A stretch of 23,669 nt of DNA from Chara braunii (Eukaryota; Streptophyta; Charophyceae; Charales; Characeae): positions 290,742 to 314,410 of the forward strand of contig BFEA01000302.1 in NCBI GenBank assembly GCA_003427395.1, read 5' to 3'. The notes beneath the pieces were generated by a model. The model did not search any database and had not been told where the DNA came from. It saw only the letters and a list, made by a program, of their open reading frames with translations. The translations under genes and the position numbers were made by a program. Below are positions 1-9,066 of the stretch, piece by piece; positions within the stretch are counted from its first letter, which is position 1, and each line of letters starts with the position of its first letter.

Positions 1-650
1 ACGGGGGCCAAAAGTCCTCGGCCACGCCCCCTAATAACTCTGATCGACGTTCGAAGTACGAAAAGCCGCGCGGGGCATGAGGTTGCGCATCACATGCATG
101 CTGGAATATGAGGCCGCCTCCCATCCCATCCTCACGTCAATACTCCTAGCGCCTCCTTATCCCACTATCCTACCTCAGTGTGACCAGCACTCAGGACCAT
201 TGCCCTACCAATGGGCAGGCAACTTGGACCGAACAGTCGTGATAGGCACCATGGCTGATAGGTTGCCCAGCCCTGGTGGAAGCGAAAGCGGACGAGCCTT
301 GTCGAATGGGAACTTGGGACACCAGGCCCAGACAATCTACTACATGCCCCAAGAGACTATGGACCCTAGGTTCAGACAAGGTAGCACCCACTGAAGCAGT
401 CTTACTATCCTTCCCCTAGCTTACCCAAGGTCAGGCGGAACTCGGACTGGCCTAGCGACCTATGTCCCTACCCGTACCCTAGGGTCTAAGCGTTATATAT
501 AGCCACCAGATAGTTCTATTCGAATATCAGTAGGAACCACACCCAATGGCACCCTATCCAACCTACCTGGGCCTACTGCAGATACTAGACCCCACCATGT
601 GACTAGACCCCCCCCAGCCTAATATTATAGTTGTATGTGTCACGCACCCG
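1..650. other. Unassigned DNA, possibly an LTR-like or regulatory remnant
   Basis: I recognise no gene here. Open frames of about 100 and 66 codons run on opposite strands over 77-394 and overlap each other; neither resembles a known family. The stretch is fairly GC-rich and pyrimidine-biased. It contains the palindrome ACCCTAGGGT near 476-485 and a C8 run near 607. The TATA-like box at 494-502, followed by a transcribed-looking repeat region, would suit a long terminal repeat, but no TG...CA ends or partner repeat are visible in the window. An LTR is therefore only a guess. Confidence 0.3.
494..502 (+). promoter_or_regulatory. Candidate TATA box
   Basis: TATATATAG matches the plant TATA consensus and sits in otherwise GC-balanced sequence. 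If used, transcription would start about 25-35 bases downstream, near 525-535. No coding region follows that I can identify, so the site may belong to a transposon promoter or be chance. Confidence 0.3.
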
Positions 651-859
651 GAAACTTGTGTATGTAGCCCGTAGGTGATGTGTAGTGGTTGTGTATGCTC
701 TGTGAATCTATGCATCGAGATGTACAGACAGCATCATGTGTAGAAACTTGTGTATGTAGCTCGTAGGTGATGCGTAATTTGCAGGCTATGTGTATGCCCG
801 AAGGTTGTGTGTGCTCTGTAAATCTATGTATCGAGATGTACAGGCAACATCATGTGTGT
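651..859 (+). repeat. Degenerate tandem duplication (92 bp and 117 bp units)
   Basis: Unit 1 (651-742) and unit 2 (743-859) both start GAAACTTGTGTATGTAG and both end near CATCATGTGT. They share long blocks, such as the one around TCGAGATGTACAG. Unit 2 carries about 25 extra bases between the GATGCGTA and GGTTGTGTG blocks, which accounts for its length. Scattered substitutions show that the duplication is old. No function is visible. Confidence 0.85.
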
Positions 860-905
860 ATATCGAGGAGAGAACGGGGCAAGCTGGACAAGGACCCGCC
901 CCAAG

Positions 906-980
906 GTCCGAACCAAGCTCGAACCCATGACCTTGTAACATGTAATCAAATGACTCTACCGTATGAACAACTATCGGAAA
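906..980 (-). repeat. tRNA-like sequence, probably a SINE head or tRNA pseudogene
   Basis: Read on the minus strand, an A-box-like block (TAGTTGTTCATACGGTAGAG) is followed at normal tRNA distance by a B-box-like block, GGGTTCGAGC. The flanks contain five complementary bases, TCCGA and TCGGA, placed like an acceptor stem within one base of register. The anticodon arm pairs poorly, so this is unlikely to be a working tRNA. Pol III box spacing with a poor cloverleaf is typical of tRNA-derived SINEs. No clear body or tail of a SINE was delimited. Confidence 0.45.
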
Positions 981-1195
981 TGGCACGAACGTGTGATATG
1001 CCAGACTGGGGAGATCAACAGAACACCCAAGACCAACACCCCCAAGCAACCCCTGCGGAACCCAGAACCAATATACAACACCGTGGACACCCTTTGGTTG
1101 GTGCACAGGCAGTGCTTGGAATATTACCATGCATCAGCCCGAGGGGTATGTGTCCAGCTGTGCGTTAATCTAACGCCCTGCAGGTGTCCATGCGC

Positions 1196-1277
1196 AAGGC
1201 TGCGGGGTTCTGAACCCACGAACTTACACCACAATGTGCATTTCCAACCGGTGCTCTAACCACTGAGCTACATTCAA
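1196..1277 (-). repeat. Second tRNA-like sequence on the minus strand
   Basis: On the minus strand, TAGCTCAGTGGTTAGAGC is an almost perfect tRNA D-arm with A box. It is followed by GGGTTCAGAACCC in the T-arm/B-box position. The interval between them is about ten bases longer than in a normal tRNA, and only three of seven acceptor pairs can form. It is therefore a degenerate or SINE-type copy. It lies about 290 bases from the similar element at 906-980 and in the same orientation, which suggests two units of one composite element or two insertions. Confidence 0.5.
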
Positions 1278-1446
1278 ATTCCCCCGAAGGGAGAAATTTC
1301 TACCCCTTGTTCATGTTTTCTATACTTGGTTTAGGAAACTAAGTACAGGAAACTCGTGCAGCTACAGATCAAAGGGGATGTCACCAATGTCAGAAGCAAC
1401 AATGATGCATCGGAAGTTGGAACATATACAAATCTAACTCATTGAG

Positions 1447-1639
1447 ACTCCAGACTGACTGCATACATCCATCATCGCTCCGGTGCAGCGACAGCCGACT
1501 GCACCAGACATTCTCACAAAGTATGAACGACAACAACTTGCTAAGGAGGCTACACAGCGACTTGCAGACCGCCCTGCTCGGTCGACGGTTCCAACTCCAG
1601 ACCGACAATTTTGCCCTCGCCGATGGGCGCATTCTTCAA
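1447..1639 (+). pseudogene. Short open stretch, possibly a retroelement gag remnant
   Basis: After a stop at 1456-1458 the frame stays open for about 60 codons, up to the poly-G tract. The product is rich in Gln, Arg, Asp and Ala (for example ILTKYERQQLAKEATQRL) and is predicted to be helical. The composition resembles linker or gag-like regions of plant retroelements, but there is no zinc knuckle, protease or other diagnostic motif. The reading frame then runs into 41 G, which would encode only Gly. It may simply be a chance open frame. Confidence 0.25.

Positions 1640-1680
<41 letters not shown>
1640..1680 (+). repeat. Poly-G homopolymer, 41 bases
   Basis: Forty-one consecutive G on the plus strand. 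Such a run could form stacked G-quadruplexes and is very prone to slippage and sequencing error, so its length should not be trusted. It makes all three forward frames read poly-Gly, which creates artificial long frames across it. Confidence 0.95.
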
Positions 1681-1682
<2 letters not shown>

Positions 1683-1823
1683 TACTCCGATCCAACAGTG
1701 GCGCATCAGGCCAACACTGTCCTATTTTTATGGGGGGCTTAGTTAACATCAGGCCCATGGCACCATTTTTGGGCCGTCTCAGGCAACGACAGCTCGATCT
1801 AGGGATTTGTCTGTTGTCAATGT

Positions 1824-1874
1824 GTTTATTTATTTTATTTTATTTTATTTTATTTTATTTTATTTTATTTTATT
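1824..1874 (+). repeat. TTTTA microsatellite
   Basis: About nine or ten tandem copies of a TTTTA/TATTT pentamer, with a slightly irregular TTTA start at the left edge. Simple repeat with no other content. Confidence 0.9.
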
Positions 1875-1879
1875 CTCTG

Positions 1880-2260
1880 AGTCCTGATGTCGTGTCCCGA
1901 TGTCGTGTTTAGGTCTCAGGGCGTTTGACTGGTCCAAGTTGGTCTGGACTGAGTAGGTATCATTTCAGAATTGGCCCGGCCTGGGCTTTTTCAGGTTTGC
2001 GGACGTTGTTTGAGCCCACGGCCTCTGATTTGCACTGAACTGCGGTATTTGGAGGAGCCTAACCGGGATAGATTGCCCGTGGGATTGGCGTGCTATCTCG
2101 CTAGGACATTGGGAACCTATTAACTTCCAACTTTCGGATTTTCAGCGCAATTTGTTTACTATAGGAAGAAAGGCAGTATTATGGGTTCTTCGGTACAAAC
2201 GTTGTGTTCTGGTAAGAGAGAACGTTGCCTTGGAAGGTGGGGAAATCTCTGATTATTCAG
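1880..2260 (+). other. Unassigned stretch upstream of the tailed retroposon fragment
   Basis: No open frame of note and no recognised motif. It could be the more 5' part of the retroposon that ends in the poly(A) run at 2755-2771. The second family member (11339-12411) is truncated before this region, so there is nothing in the window to compare it with. A short near-repeat (CCTGATGTCGTGT / CCCGATGTCGTGT) lies near 1882-1909. Confidence 0.4.
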
Positions 2261-2261
2261 A

Positions 2262-2771
2262 CTGAGATTAGAGCGCAATGGGAAAAAAATAAGACTAAAC
2301 TTCTCAAATTACATCAGAAGAAGGATATTAAAAAAACAATCCAAAACTTTTGACTTGAGCTAACTGGGGGGAACTGAAGGGAAGGGTTTAGGTAAGGTGG
2401 AGTGGCCAGGAGAAGAAGGGATGGCAGAATCTCTCAAGAGCGTCGTTCATCTTTGCTTTTTTGATTGGTTCATGCTGCAGTCAGGTCTAATTGTTTTGCA
2501 GATCCCTTCCCTCCTTCACAACTCGTTGTAGTGGATTTGCAGTGGTTTGGTAGAGAAGGGGAGTGATTTTCAATTGATTTATGAAGAGCAAGGCAGCTTG
2601 TTATATTACTCTGATCTGGCGGTCTAGGAAGGACTGAAGAGGCGTAGCCCGGTTCTCAGCTTGTTCGGTTCGATTTCTCCGGGTAGATTGTGAGGACCCC
2701 GGCCTCAATCTTCTTATTGGTAATAACATCCTTGAGCACTGGGCCCAACTTGTTAAAAAAAAAAAAAAAAA
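2262..2771 (+). mobile_element. Diverged poly(A)-tailed retroposon fragment, same family as 11353-12395
   Basis: The region starts with a degraded coding stretch (EIRAQWEKNKTKLLKLHQKK) and ends in 17 A (2755-2771). The units at 11380-11791 and 11811-12222 carry the same order of landmarks: EIRAQW; a K/Q-rich segment; a G-x-G-x-V-x-W-P segment followed by an acidic patch and LK; then non-coding blocks CCCTCC..., TGGTTTGGTRGAG and GGCGGTCT...GGACTGAAGAGG. After these comes CCCGGTTYTCAGC. In this copy, frame changes are needed between EIRAQW and the WP segment, so it is a pseudogene fragment. I found no target duplication; its 5' end may lie upstream of 2262. Confidence 0.7.
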
Positions 2772-3120
2772 TCATAATTGTCTCCAAAAGAAAAATAGCC
2801 AGAAAATAAAAAATTGAGACAACCCTTTCATCTGTTGTTTTGACAGGGTCCTGTCCAGGCGTATCAAAAACTTTTGTCGGACTGTCTGCGTCTAGTGCGG
2901 TTGTAGCTGATCTTCCCTAGTGGTGTAGAGGTCTTTGTAGAAGTCGGAGGCGATCTTGCAACATTTGTTGTGGGTGAGAGGCCTTCCGGATATTGGTCGA
3001 TCCATTTGTCTCTTGAGTTGGTTTTTATTTTTTGAAAAAGGAACTTAGTCAAAAAAAAAAAAAAAGACTTACAAGACTGAGGTCGGGGCCTGTGTTCTGA
3101 ACCGATCGGATGGTCCAACC
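2772..3120 (+). other. Unassigned stretch ending in a second A15 run
   Basis: I see no supported gene. A run of 15 A at 3051-3065 may be the tail of another plus-strand retroposon fragment, as for the run ending at 2771. No flanking duplication was found for it. A minus-strand open frame (2864-3118) reads through this A/T tract and shows no family resemblance. Confidence 0.35.
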
Positions 3121-3870
3121 CACATGTGGAGTGCTATTTCAGTAGGTCCATCACTGCACTATATTTATAGTTGGACAGTGTTGGAGCAGCATGCATATCA
3201 TTCTTCATATCGTTCATCGCTCAATGTCATGCAATTCTTTCAATTCCTACGACATTGTGCGTTAATTACATTTTGTTCGGAAAGGAGGAGGTTCTTTGTT
3301 CTTGATGCTACTGTTGTTCTGCGAGTCATTTCGCATTCTTTTTGAATTTTTTTTTTTTCTTTTGTCTTTGATTACGCACGAGAACACGTCATTGCACTCT
3401 TTATCTTTCGGTGAGGCGGTCACATTTTGAAGAGAGTTTAACAAGTTATGTGAGAGCAAACCAAACGAATTTCAGGATTGCTTTCTATGTTATTGCACTC
3501 TCTCTTTGTACATTCCGCATACCTGTATCCAAAGAGTTGACGCGTTATCGTGCAACTTGCCTTCGACAGTATCTTGTGAATCATTCTTACGATTCTTATG
3601 TATTGACAAAACTCGTTGGTCTTTCTGAACGTTTGCTTTTTGCTTTTTGTCTGACAGTTGGCCCTAACCCAGGGTTTCTCGCATAATGGTTTTTGTGGGA
3701 CCACGGTCCATAGTTTTCCTACACATTCAATCAGATTGTGCCTTATCCGGTGTCGTACTCTTATTTTCATTCTCATCTTACCCATCAACTTTCCTCTTAC
3801 GGACCGTTTCAGCATGGAGTCTGCGTCGGCCATGACGAGGGTTCTTGCTGAAAATGTGCGCTTAGAAGCA
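3121..3870 (+). other. AT-rich stretch upstream of the Ulp1 remnant, weakly open on both strands
   Basis: Frames on the plus strand (3411-3686, 3658-4074) and the minus strand (3438-3935, 165 codons) overlap, and none resembles a known protein. The plus-strand frame 3812-4074 includes a Cys-rich patch (FCCKKCRGNH) near residues 30-40 from its Met. This could be part of the protein that carries the protease domain downstream. TTTTTGTCTGACAG at 3646-3659 looks like a 3' splice site. A pseudogenised multi-exon transposon gene is possible but not shown. Confidence 0.3.
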
Positions 3871-3871
3871 C

Positions 3872-4670
3872 TTGCTAGCAAATACGCCGGTGCCCGAATG
3901 TTTGACTCTTTCTGTTGCAAAAAGTGTCGCGGCAATCACCAACCAATATGTCATTTTTCAAATAAAAGCAGGATGTCACGTCAGTATCCCTACACAAGCA
4001 TCAACGATGCATCATTCCGAGCTGCCCTGCGATACAATCTTGTCCTTCAATTTTTGCATTCCTTCGGTATATAAGTTCGATCATTGCACGAGGTTCGGGA
4101 TTTCGCCAACTAATGATGCGCATCTTTCATCACATTGTATTTATCATGACTTACTTGGCATATCATGGCTTTCCGATATATCTATTGATGACTATATGGA
4201 CCTTGATGCAAGTCTTCCCGTTTGCCTTTGATGTGAATGCTTTCACATATGTAGCTGGCATTGCACGGAGAGATCTACCGTTCGTAGATCATAACATCAA
4301 CACATGTTGTCAAGGTCGTGCAATTGACACATTTGAACATTTCATTTTACCATTATACATGAATGGTAATCATTGGGCGTTACGTTATATAGACCTTCAA
4401 AATAGGGTATTGTTTTTCGATGACAGTTTTCGTGGCGATGCGTCATCTTTCTTTTCTAATCTTCGGCATTGGCTTCACCACCGTATAAATTTTTTACATG
4501 CCTTAGTAGATAGTTCACATGTGATCATCTCTGGGTCGCAGCTACAAAATTCATACGAGTGTGGTATATTCGTCCTCGTCATGGCACAACATGTTATCGC
4601 CACAACGGGAAGAAGAGGACGAAAAAGATCCCTGAAAGTATTGCTGCGTTCCGACACTTGGTGGCGATGA
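3872..4670 (+). pseudogene. Ulp1/SENP-type (C48) cysteine protease domain, frameshifted
   Basis: The family removes SUMO or related modifiers. In plants such domains are also found inside large DNA transposons, for example Mutator-like elements. Two frames must be combined. The first, ending at 4231, carries the substrate-edge motif WLSDISIDDYMDL. The second, open over 4113-4670, carries the catalytic core: His in GNHWAL (codon 4371-4373), Asp in FFDDSF (near 4422), a Gln-rich segment SQLQN, and the nucleophile Cys in SYECGIFVL (codon 4560-4562). The order and spacing fit the family. The switch between frames near 4205-4235 indicates a frameshift. After the Cys, a different frame (IPESIAAFRHLVAMK, stop at 4702-4704) looks more like the usual C-terminal helix, which suggests a second frameshift near 4600. 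No transposase was found beside it. Host gene versus transposon passenger is unresolved; the repeat-rich setting favours a transposon. Confidence 0.7.
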
Positions 4671-4704
4671 AAGGGGGAATGAGTTGTTGGCAACTAGTGC
4701 GGTG

Positions 4705-5377
4705 AAGGAAAGCCAAACAATTAGAAGTACCTGCTAAATGAATCATTCAGTGAACAAGATATGCAATTTTATCATGACAAGCTCACAACAAAGGTTTTAA
4801 GACCTATTGATCCTCATCCTCATTCTCTTCATATTGTTTCTCCTCCATTTCATTGTAAACTTTGATCGGTATTTCAAAATTGCATATACATTGCTTGTAT
4901 GTACAAATTGTTTATGTCAACAAGAATTTGCATAATGACGTCACCAACTCCTTCCCCACATGCCCTAATATTTATCACCGTCAGGAAATCTTTACTCTTC
5001 CACTCATATGTCACTCAAGTTGACAACGAAATGGGAGCAATGCAAAACATTGATTTTCATCATTTTTATTATTTTTATATGTTTTCCTCGATCAATAACA
5101 TGCACAGACATGCAGGTAATGAATCGACTTGATCTGTATTTGCTCAGCCATCCCCACTTCTCCGTACCTTATCACATTTATTTTCCTTGCCTTACTTCCC
5201 CCCTTCACTTAGATATTTCGAAACATATTAGCTTACATTTTCCGCATGTCCTACTAATGTCGACCCATCCAAGCTTCTTTCTTGCGTAGTTTTTATTTAG
5301 TTTGCCTCTGCTTTTGCATGTCGAAAATGTTGATTGTTTTCTCTTTCTTCTTGAATGCAGGCAGGTCATATAAACAG
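4705..5377 (+). other. AT-rich intergenic or intronic stretch
   Basis: No gene recognised. The sequence is T-rich, with short open frames of low-complexity, hydrophobic translation. TTTTCTCTTTCTTCTTGAATGCAG ending at 5360 would make a good plant 3' splice acceptor directly before the palindromic element. I could not pair it with a convincing donor and coding exon. Confidence 0.4.
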
Positions 5378-5381
5378 GCTA

Positions 5382-5486
5382 CCGTCTTCACCCGAATAAA
5401 ACGGCCGGTAATTATAGTTGCATTTGGACTGAAAGTTGTGCCAAATACAACTATAATGATCGGGCGTTTTGTTCGAGTGAAGACGA
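5382..5486. mobile_element. 105-bp near-palindromic foldback/MITE-like element, copy 1
   Basis: The first ~48 bases (starting CCGTCTTCACCCGAATAAAA) are complementary, with a few mismatches, to the last ~48 (ending GAGTGAAGACGA), leaving a short central spacer. The element is flanked by TA on both sides (5380-5381, 5487-5488). The complementarity extends through GCTA/TAGC to 5378-5490. A second copy of identical length lies at 9856-9960. Two copies, long terminal inverted repeats, a fixed length and TA flanks fit a small non-autonomous DNA transposon, perhaps Tc1/mariner-like. Because of the palindrome, related peptides (VFTRIKRP-type) can be read on both strands; that is a by-product and not a gene. 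Confidence 0.75.
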
Positions 5487-5539
5487 TAGCATTTTTAATC
5501 ATCCATCTTTGAATAACCTCGCACTACGAATGTTTAAGA

Positions 5540-5643
<104 letters not shown>

Positions 5644-5662
5644 TAACTACTCCGTCACTTAC

Positions 5663-5867
5663 TAGTCCATCGTTCTATCAATTAACCTGCACAGAATCTG
5701 GTAATTTTGCCTGTCACCTTGTCCGGGGTCTCTCTCTATCCCCTTTGTTTTAGTTAGCTCCTCAATTAAGTCATTGGTTGTTGTTTGGCAGTTAATTTAT
5801 TAACTAGTATCTCATTGATCTATCAATCAGCTTGCATAAAATCTTGTCATTTGGATCTGTCAATAAA
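5663..5867 (+). repeat. Degenerate direct repeat pair, offset about 149 bp
   Basis: The blocks 5663-5717 and 5812-5867 share the order TCTATCAAT, CTTGCA/CCTGCA, AAATCT/GAATCT, GTYATTT/GTAATTT and CTGTCA. They are clearly related but diverged. The stretch between them is AT-rich and without a gene. Confidence 0.5.
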
Positions 5868-6290
5868 TTTATCAACCTACTGATCTAACAGTTTTTTTCG
5901 CAGTAACAATTTCCATATAGTTTTATGCATATAAACTAACTATTGCCTCGTATGTTCTCGAATAATGGCTTCAAGCGAGCCACGCAACACACGAAATCAC
6001 TGCTAACACTGATAAGTCCAAGCAATCAATGCCTAAATGTAACCGGTTCGACATCAAAGAATTACTTCTCCAATCAAATCCTGCTCAGGAGAAACGTTCA
6101 AAGAGGGTGATTGTGCGTAACAAAACCATCAAAATGGAATAACACATTGACAATCAGCGAAATGGAAGAACGCACCGACACCTAACGAAATCGAAGAACA
6201 AATCAACAACAAACCTGTTGCTCACACATAGTAGTTGAGAAAGGATTCCATGTCCATTCCAAATGGCGTTGGGCAAGAAGTACACGTGTC
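5868..6290 (+). other. AT-rich stretch before cassette copy 1
   Basis: No open frame of significance. GATCTAACAGTTTTTTTCGCAG ends with a plausible 3' splice acceptor near 5904, with a branch-like CTGAT just upstream. The homology of cassette copy 1 to copy 3 begins near 6262, with an ATGGCGWTGRGCA block upstream of the conserved peptide. Confidence 0.3.
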
Positions 6291-6296
6291 GTCGAT

Positions 6297-6512
6297 ATGA
6301 CACTGACAAACACCGACCAAGAAGAAGATGTTCAAGCTATTCAGTGGACACTCACCAATCCATACAGGAACACCCTTACATATTTATTGACGCTGCTCCG
6401 CAGAGGAACTGTTTATGATTACGATGAAGACCTTGTCGTGGCACCCGTTGGAACATTCATAACATTCAACCAAACAACAAGACACAGGATTCATGAATGG
6501 AGCGATTTTTGA
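6297..6512 (+). pseudogene. Unknown coding cassette, copy 1 of 3
   Basis: I do not recognise the family. The 71-codon frame begins DMTLTNTDQEE. It continues through a segment ending TLLRRGTVYDYDEDL, then VAPVGTFITFNQ, and stops at 6510-6512. Copies at 7526-7702 and 9367-9570 share the same landmarks in the same frame: x-D-Q near the start, LL-basic-basic, V-Y/F-D/N-Y, and a hydrophobic segment with PVGT/PIGT and F. DNA similarity to copy 3 extends at least 35 bases upstream of the first Met, so the protein or the repeat was longer. The frame was open upstream (RWARSTRVVD), which suggests an internal exon fragment and not a complete small gene. Shared frame use in three diverged copies supports past coding. 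Confidence 0.55.
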
Positions 6513-6654
6513 GTCCCACCTTTCAAGCTTCCAACAATAAGAAATACAACAAGCAATGCATAGTCAGTATTACGTGAACCCGCCTCTCCAACTAAGTTGA
6601 ACTAACAATTCAAGTGGTGTTGGTTCACAACTGCTCATGACGAGCGTACTGTGT

Positions 6655-6672
6655 CATACCTTGCAAGGTATG
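6655..6672. promoter_or_regulatory. 18-bp perfect palindrome
   Basis: CATACCTTGCAAGGTATG is its own reverse complement. It also contains AAG/GTATGT, a consensus plant splice donor at 6668. It could be a dimeric protein-binding site, part of a cruciform, or chance. Confidence 0.5.
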
Positions 6673-6796
6673 TAGTCCTTTACCATAACATCACTGCACA
6701 TCCTTAACTATCACTTCGCTAACTATTTGTATGTTTCCTTTCGCTCTTTCTCTCTATCCTCCTCTTTATCTCTTTCTTTCACCCTCTCCTTTCCCC

Positions 6797-6802
<6 letters not shown>

Positions 6803-6861
<59 letters not shown>
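6803..6861 (+). repeat. CT microsatellite
   Basis: About 29 CT units, followed by TGTGTATATATATAGAGAGAG, so part of it can pair back on itself (CTCTCT with GAGAGA). Confidence 0.95.
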
Positions 6862-6874
<13 letters not shown>

Positions 6875-7046
6875 GAGAGAGATATATGTCTCCCTCTCCA
6901 TTTCTCTCTCTCCCTTTCTCTCTCTCCCTCTCTCTCTTTCACCATAACCCAACCATTTGCCTCCCTAGACGCCAGTAATTATAATCATGCCCATGTAAAA
7001 ATGTATATTTCTTCTTTGTGCCTCTTTCTCTCTCTTAGTCCCCCCA

Positions 7047-7048
<2 letters not shown>

Positions 7049-7112
<64 letters not shown>

Positions 7113-7113
7113 N

Positions 7114-7171
<58 letters not shown>
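7049..7171 (+). repeat. CT microsatellite with an ambiguous base
   Basis: About 60 CT units with one N at 7113, showing that sequencing or assembly was uncertain here. The tract runs into TTTTCTTAG/G, an excellent splice acceptor. Open frames across it (poly Ser-Leu or Arg-Glu) are artefacts of the repeat. Confidence 0.95.
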
Positions 7172-7174
<3 letters not shown>

Positions 7175-7180
7175 CTTAGG

Positions 7181-7470
7181 TCCGTGTGCAAATCACTTTA
7201 TAATTCTGGTTCGGTCCAAAGTCAATGTACAACTCAATTTTGAAAGCAATCGAGCGATACTTCCTTTTCGATATCACTACTCAAACCGGTGTTCAACATG
7301 CATCCTTCGTTGTTTCTTTGGATGCAGACATGGACCCATGCAGATACATTGCATGTTTTCCACGCTAACGTCAACAACTCCAGCGTATGCGGAACGAACG
7401 TCGACGTTTGATTCATAATACAGCAGTATCTCCGGTTTCTTCCATATCGTCAAACAACATCAATCACAGA
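7181..7470 (+). pseudogene. Possible decayed exon following the CT tract
   Basis: Downstream of the acceptor-like site at 7178-7179, one frame reads a protein-like stretch (MYNSILKAIERYFLFDITT, then a segment ending DADMDPCRYIACFP) over about 7223-7363 before a stop. Another frame is open for about 79 codons with a less protein-like composition. I recognise no family. It lies upstream of cassette copy 2 and may belong to the same lost gene, but no matching segment was found near copies 1 or 3. Confidence 0.3.
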
Positions 7471-7525
7471 ATGAGGATTGGTTGTGTTATGCAGTCACTA
7501 CTGCTCATATGATCAAGAAGTAATG

Positions 7526-7702
7526 ACCATGTACTTAGCAGACGTCGATCAAGAGGATGCGATGAATGAAACACATGGAGCATTGAGGACATTTTTTCAA
7601 GACACTTACACCAATCTTATGCCTTTCCTACGAAGAGCTATGGTATTCAATTACCAGAGTGAATACGCAACGCTTCCTATCGGAACATATGTTATGTTCT
7701 AA
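7526..7702 (+). pseudogene. Unknown coding cassette, copy 2 of 3
   Basis: The frame reads TMYLADVDQEDAMNETHGAL, then FLRRAMVFNYQSEYATLPIG, TYVMF, stop (7700-7702). It aligns with 6297-6512 and 9367-9570 at DVDQE, the two basic residues, V-F/Y-N/D-Y, and the PIGT...F end. The same frame is open upstream from 7478 but without similarity to the other copies. Function unknown; probably a fragment of a repeated gene or transposon. Confidence 0.5.
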
Positions 7703-8996
7703 AATATAACCAATCATAGCAAGTGTCACTTACCTCCTTCACTAACATTCAATGTCGAGTTTCACCACATGTATCCAGAACCACCTCGTATCTGCAACTT
7801 GCCTTCTCGCCCATAAATGCTTTCTTCTCACAAGCGACACTCTACTGCAGCACCTGTACTTTTGCATCCTTTTTTTTTTTTGTTCTTTGCTGGTTTTTCG
7901 AATGATGGTCGCATAGATGGGCAGGTGTGTGAGCACGGATTTGGGGTGAGTCTATCTTCGTGTAGGGTAGCTAAATGAATCATGTTACGATTTTGGGCTA
8001 GGTGCGTCGTGGGCACGCCATCTCGTCTTTTATGAGCAATGCACGAGGTCTGCCTTTTTTTTATATTGATACTAGGGGAATGCGAGAATTCAAACCTACA
8101 GATAATTCTAGGCATCAGGCCCGGACATTTTCCTTGATGTTTCTAGTTGTAGACTTGCATAAGATACGACCGATACGGACACATATCTACCTTTTTTTTA
8201 CGAGAAGAACCATTCTGACGTTATGGATTCGTCTTTTTTTTCCTCTCATTTTTTTTTGTGTATACGCATTGCAAACTTGGCCTGCTTGCCAAGCCTGCCA
8301 AATAGCACGCTCAGAGTTTGAAAGACTTAAAATAATGATTCTTTGTAAAACTAAAATTTTATATTTCTCTCTCTTTCTCTCTCTCCCTCGATGTAGTGTC
8401 TGCTGGTCAAAATTGCAATCCTGATGGAATCCTTCTGCCGCCTACGAATAACATCGAACATCCACATTCCTTGTTTGTCTATTGTTTTTTTATTTGCAAG
8501 TGTCGATCTTTTTCCTGCTCAGCGTAGACTATGTCGATTGTTCACCATTCCTTCTATACCCTCTGTCTATACTACATCAACTTGGCTGCAAGAGCCAAAT
8601 CACAACAATTATGCTAAAATTGTTGAGGAAGGTCTAATTGTATCATACATTACATGTCACTCCGGCGCTAGTTTTATTCTGTACATATTTCTTGTTGATG
8701 TTGAGATCATGTCGATGTTCATTCCATGTTTTCGCATCGCTTTTATTCTCGATCATACGTGCGTTTTGGAAGTCTCTGCTCCTGGGACGCGTTTTTTTTT
8801 CACAAACACTACTTGACATCGTTTCTTACCTATGGGCTTCATTGGTTTCAATGCATTACTCGCCTCAAATTACATCTAATATCAAAACAAACCTTTCAAT
8901 CAATTCGATTCAATTCAATTCAATTCAATAATTGAAGAATTCAAACGTATTGGATAAGTATGTTTAAGCTTGAAGAAAGCACAGATAGACGAGTGA
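7703..8996 (+). other. AT-rich stretch without a supported gene
   Basis: Several frames of 60-140 codons are open on both strands, but they are T-rich and hydrophobic and resemble nothing known. The frames 8002-8424 and 8424-8816 abut; neither has a domain. TCTCTCTCCCTCGATGTAG at about 8378-8396 resembles a splice acceptor. A CAATT pentamer repeat lies at about 8899-8930. Confidence 0.35.
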
Positions 8997-9066
8997 CGGA
9001 GAGAGATTCGAATCCCCAATATGTGAATTATGATTCCGTTGTTCTAACTTACTAAATTATTCTGCC
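8994..9066 (-). repeat. tRNA-like sequence (degenerate)
   Basis: On the minus strand, TAATTTAGTAAGTTAGAAC is A-box-like and GGGGATTCGAATCTCT is a good B-box/T-arm. Between them is AACGGAATCATAATTC, which reads like an anticodon arm with CAT (Met-type) in the loop. The acceptor strands do not pair. It is probably a tRNA-derived SINE head or an organellar-type tRNA pseudogene, not a working tRNA. Confidence 0.4.

Noticed and set aside
77-394. 105-codon plus-strand frame near the window start
   Set aside because: No domain, and an equally open frame lies antisense. Described only as part of the unassigned region.
1-1300. LTR retrotransposon
   Set aside because: A TATA-like box is present, but there are no paired LTRs, primer-binding site, polypurine tract or pol motifs in the window.
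1434-1912. Frames on both strands with poly-Gly or poly-Pro
   Set aside because: Produced by the 41-G run; flanking residues share no family between frames.
3438-3935. 165-codon minus-strand open frame
   Set aside because: Overlaps plus-strand frames of similar quality, has no recognisable domain, and lies in AT-rich decayed sequence. Length alone is not enough.
5282-5512. Overlapping frames on both strands with similar peptides, also at 9791-10081
   Set aside because: They look like a conserved protein family, but the similarity is explained by the palindromic 105-bp element being readable from either strand.
6727-7418. Long frames rich in Ser-Leu or Arg-Glu
   Set aside because: They are translations of the CT microsatellites, and one crosses an N.
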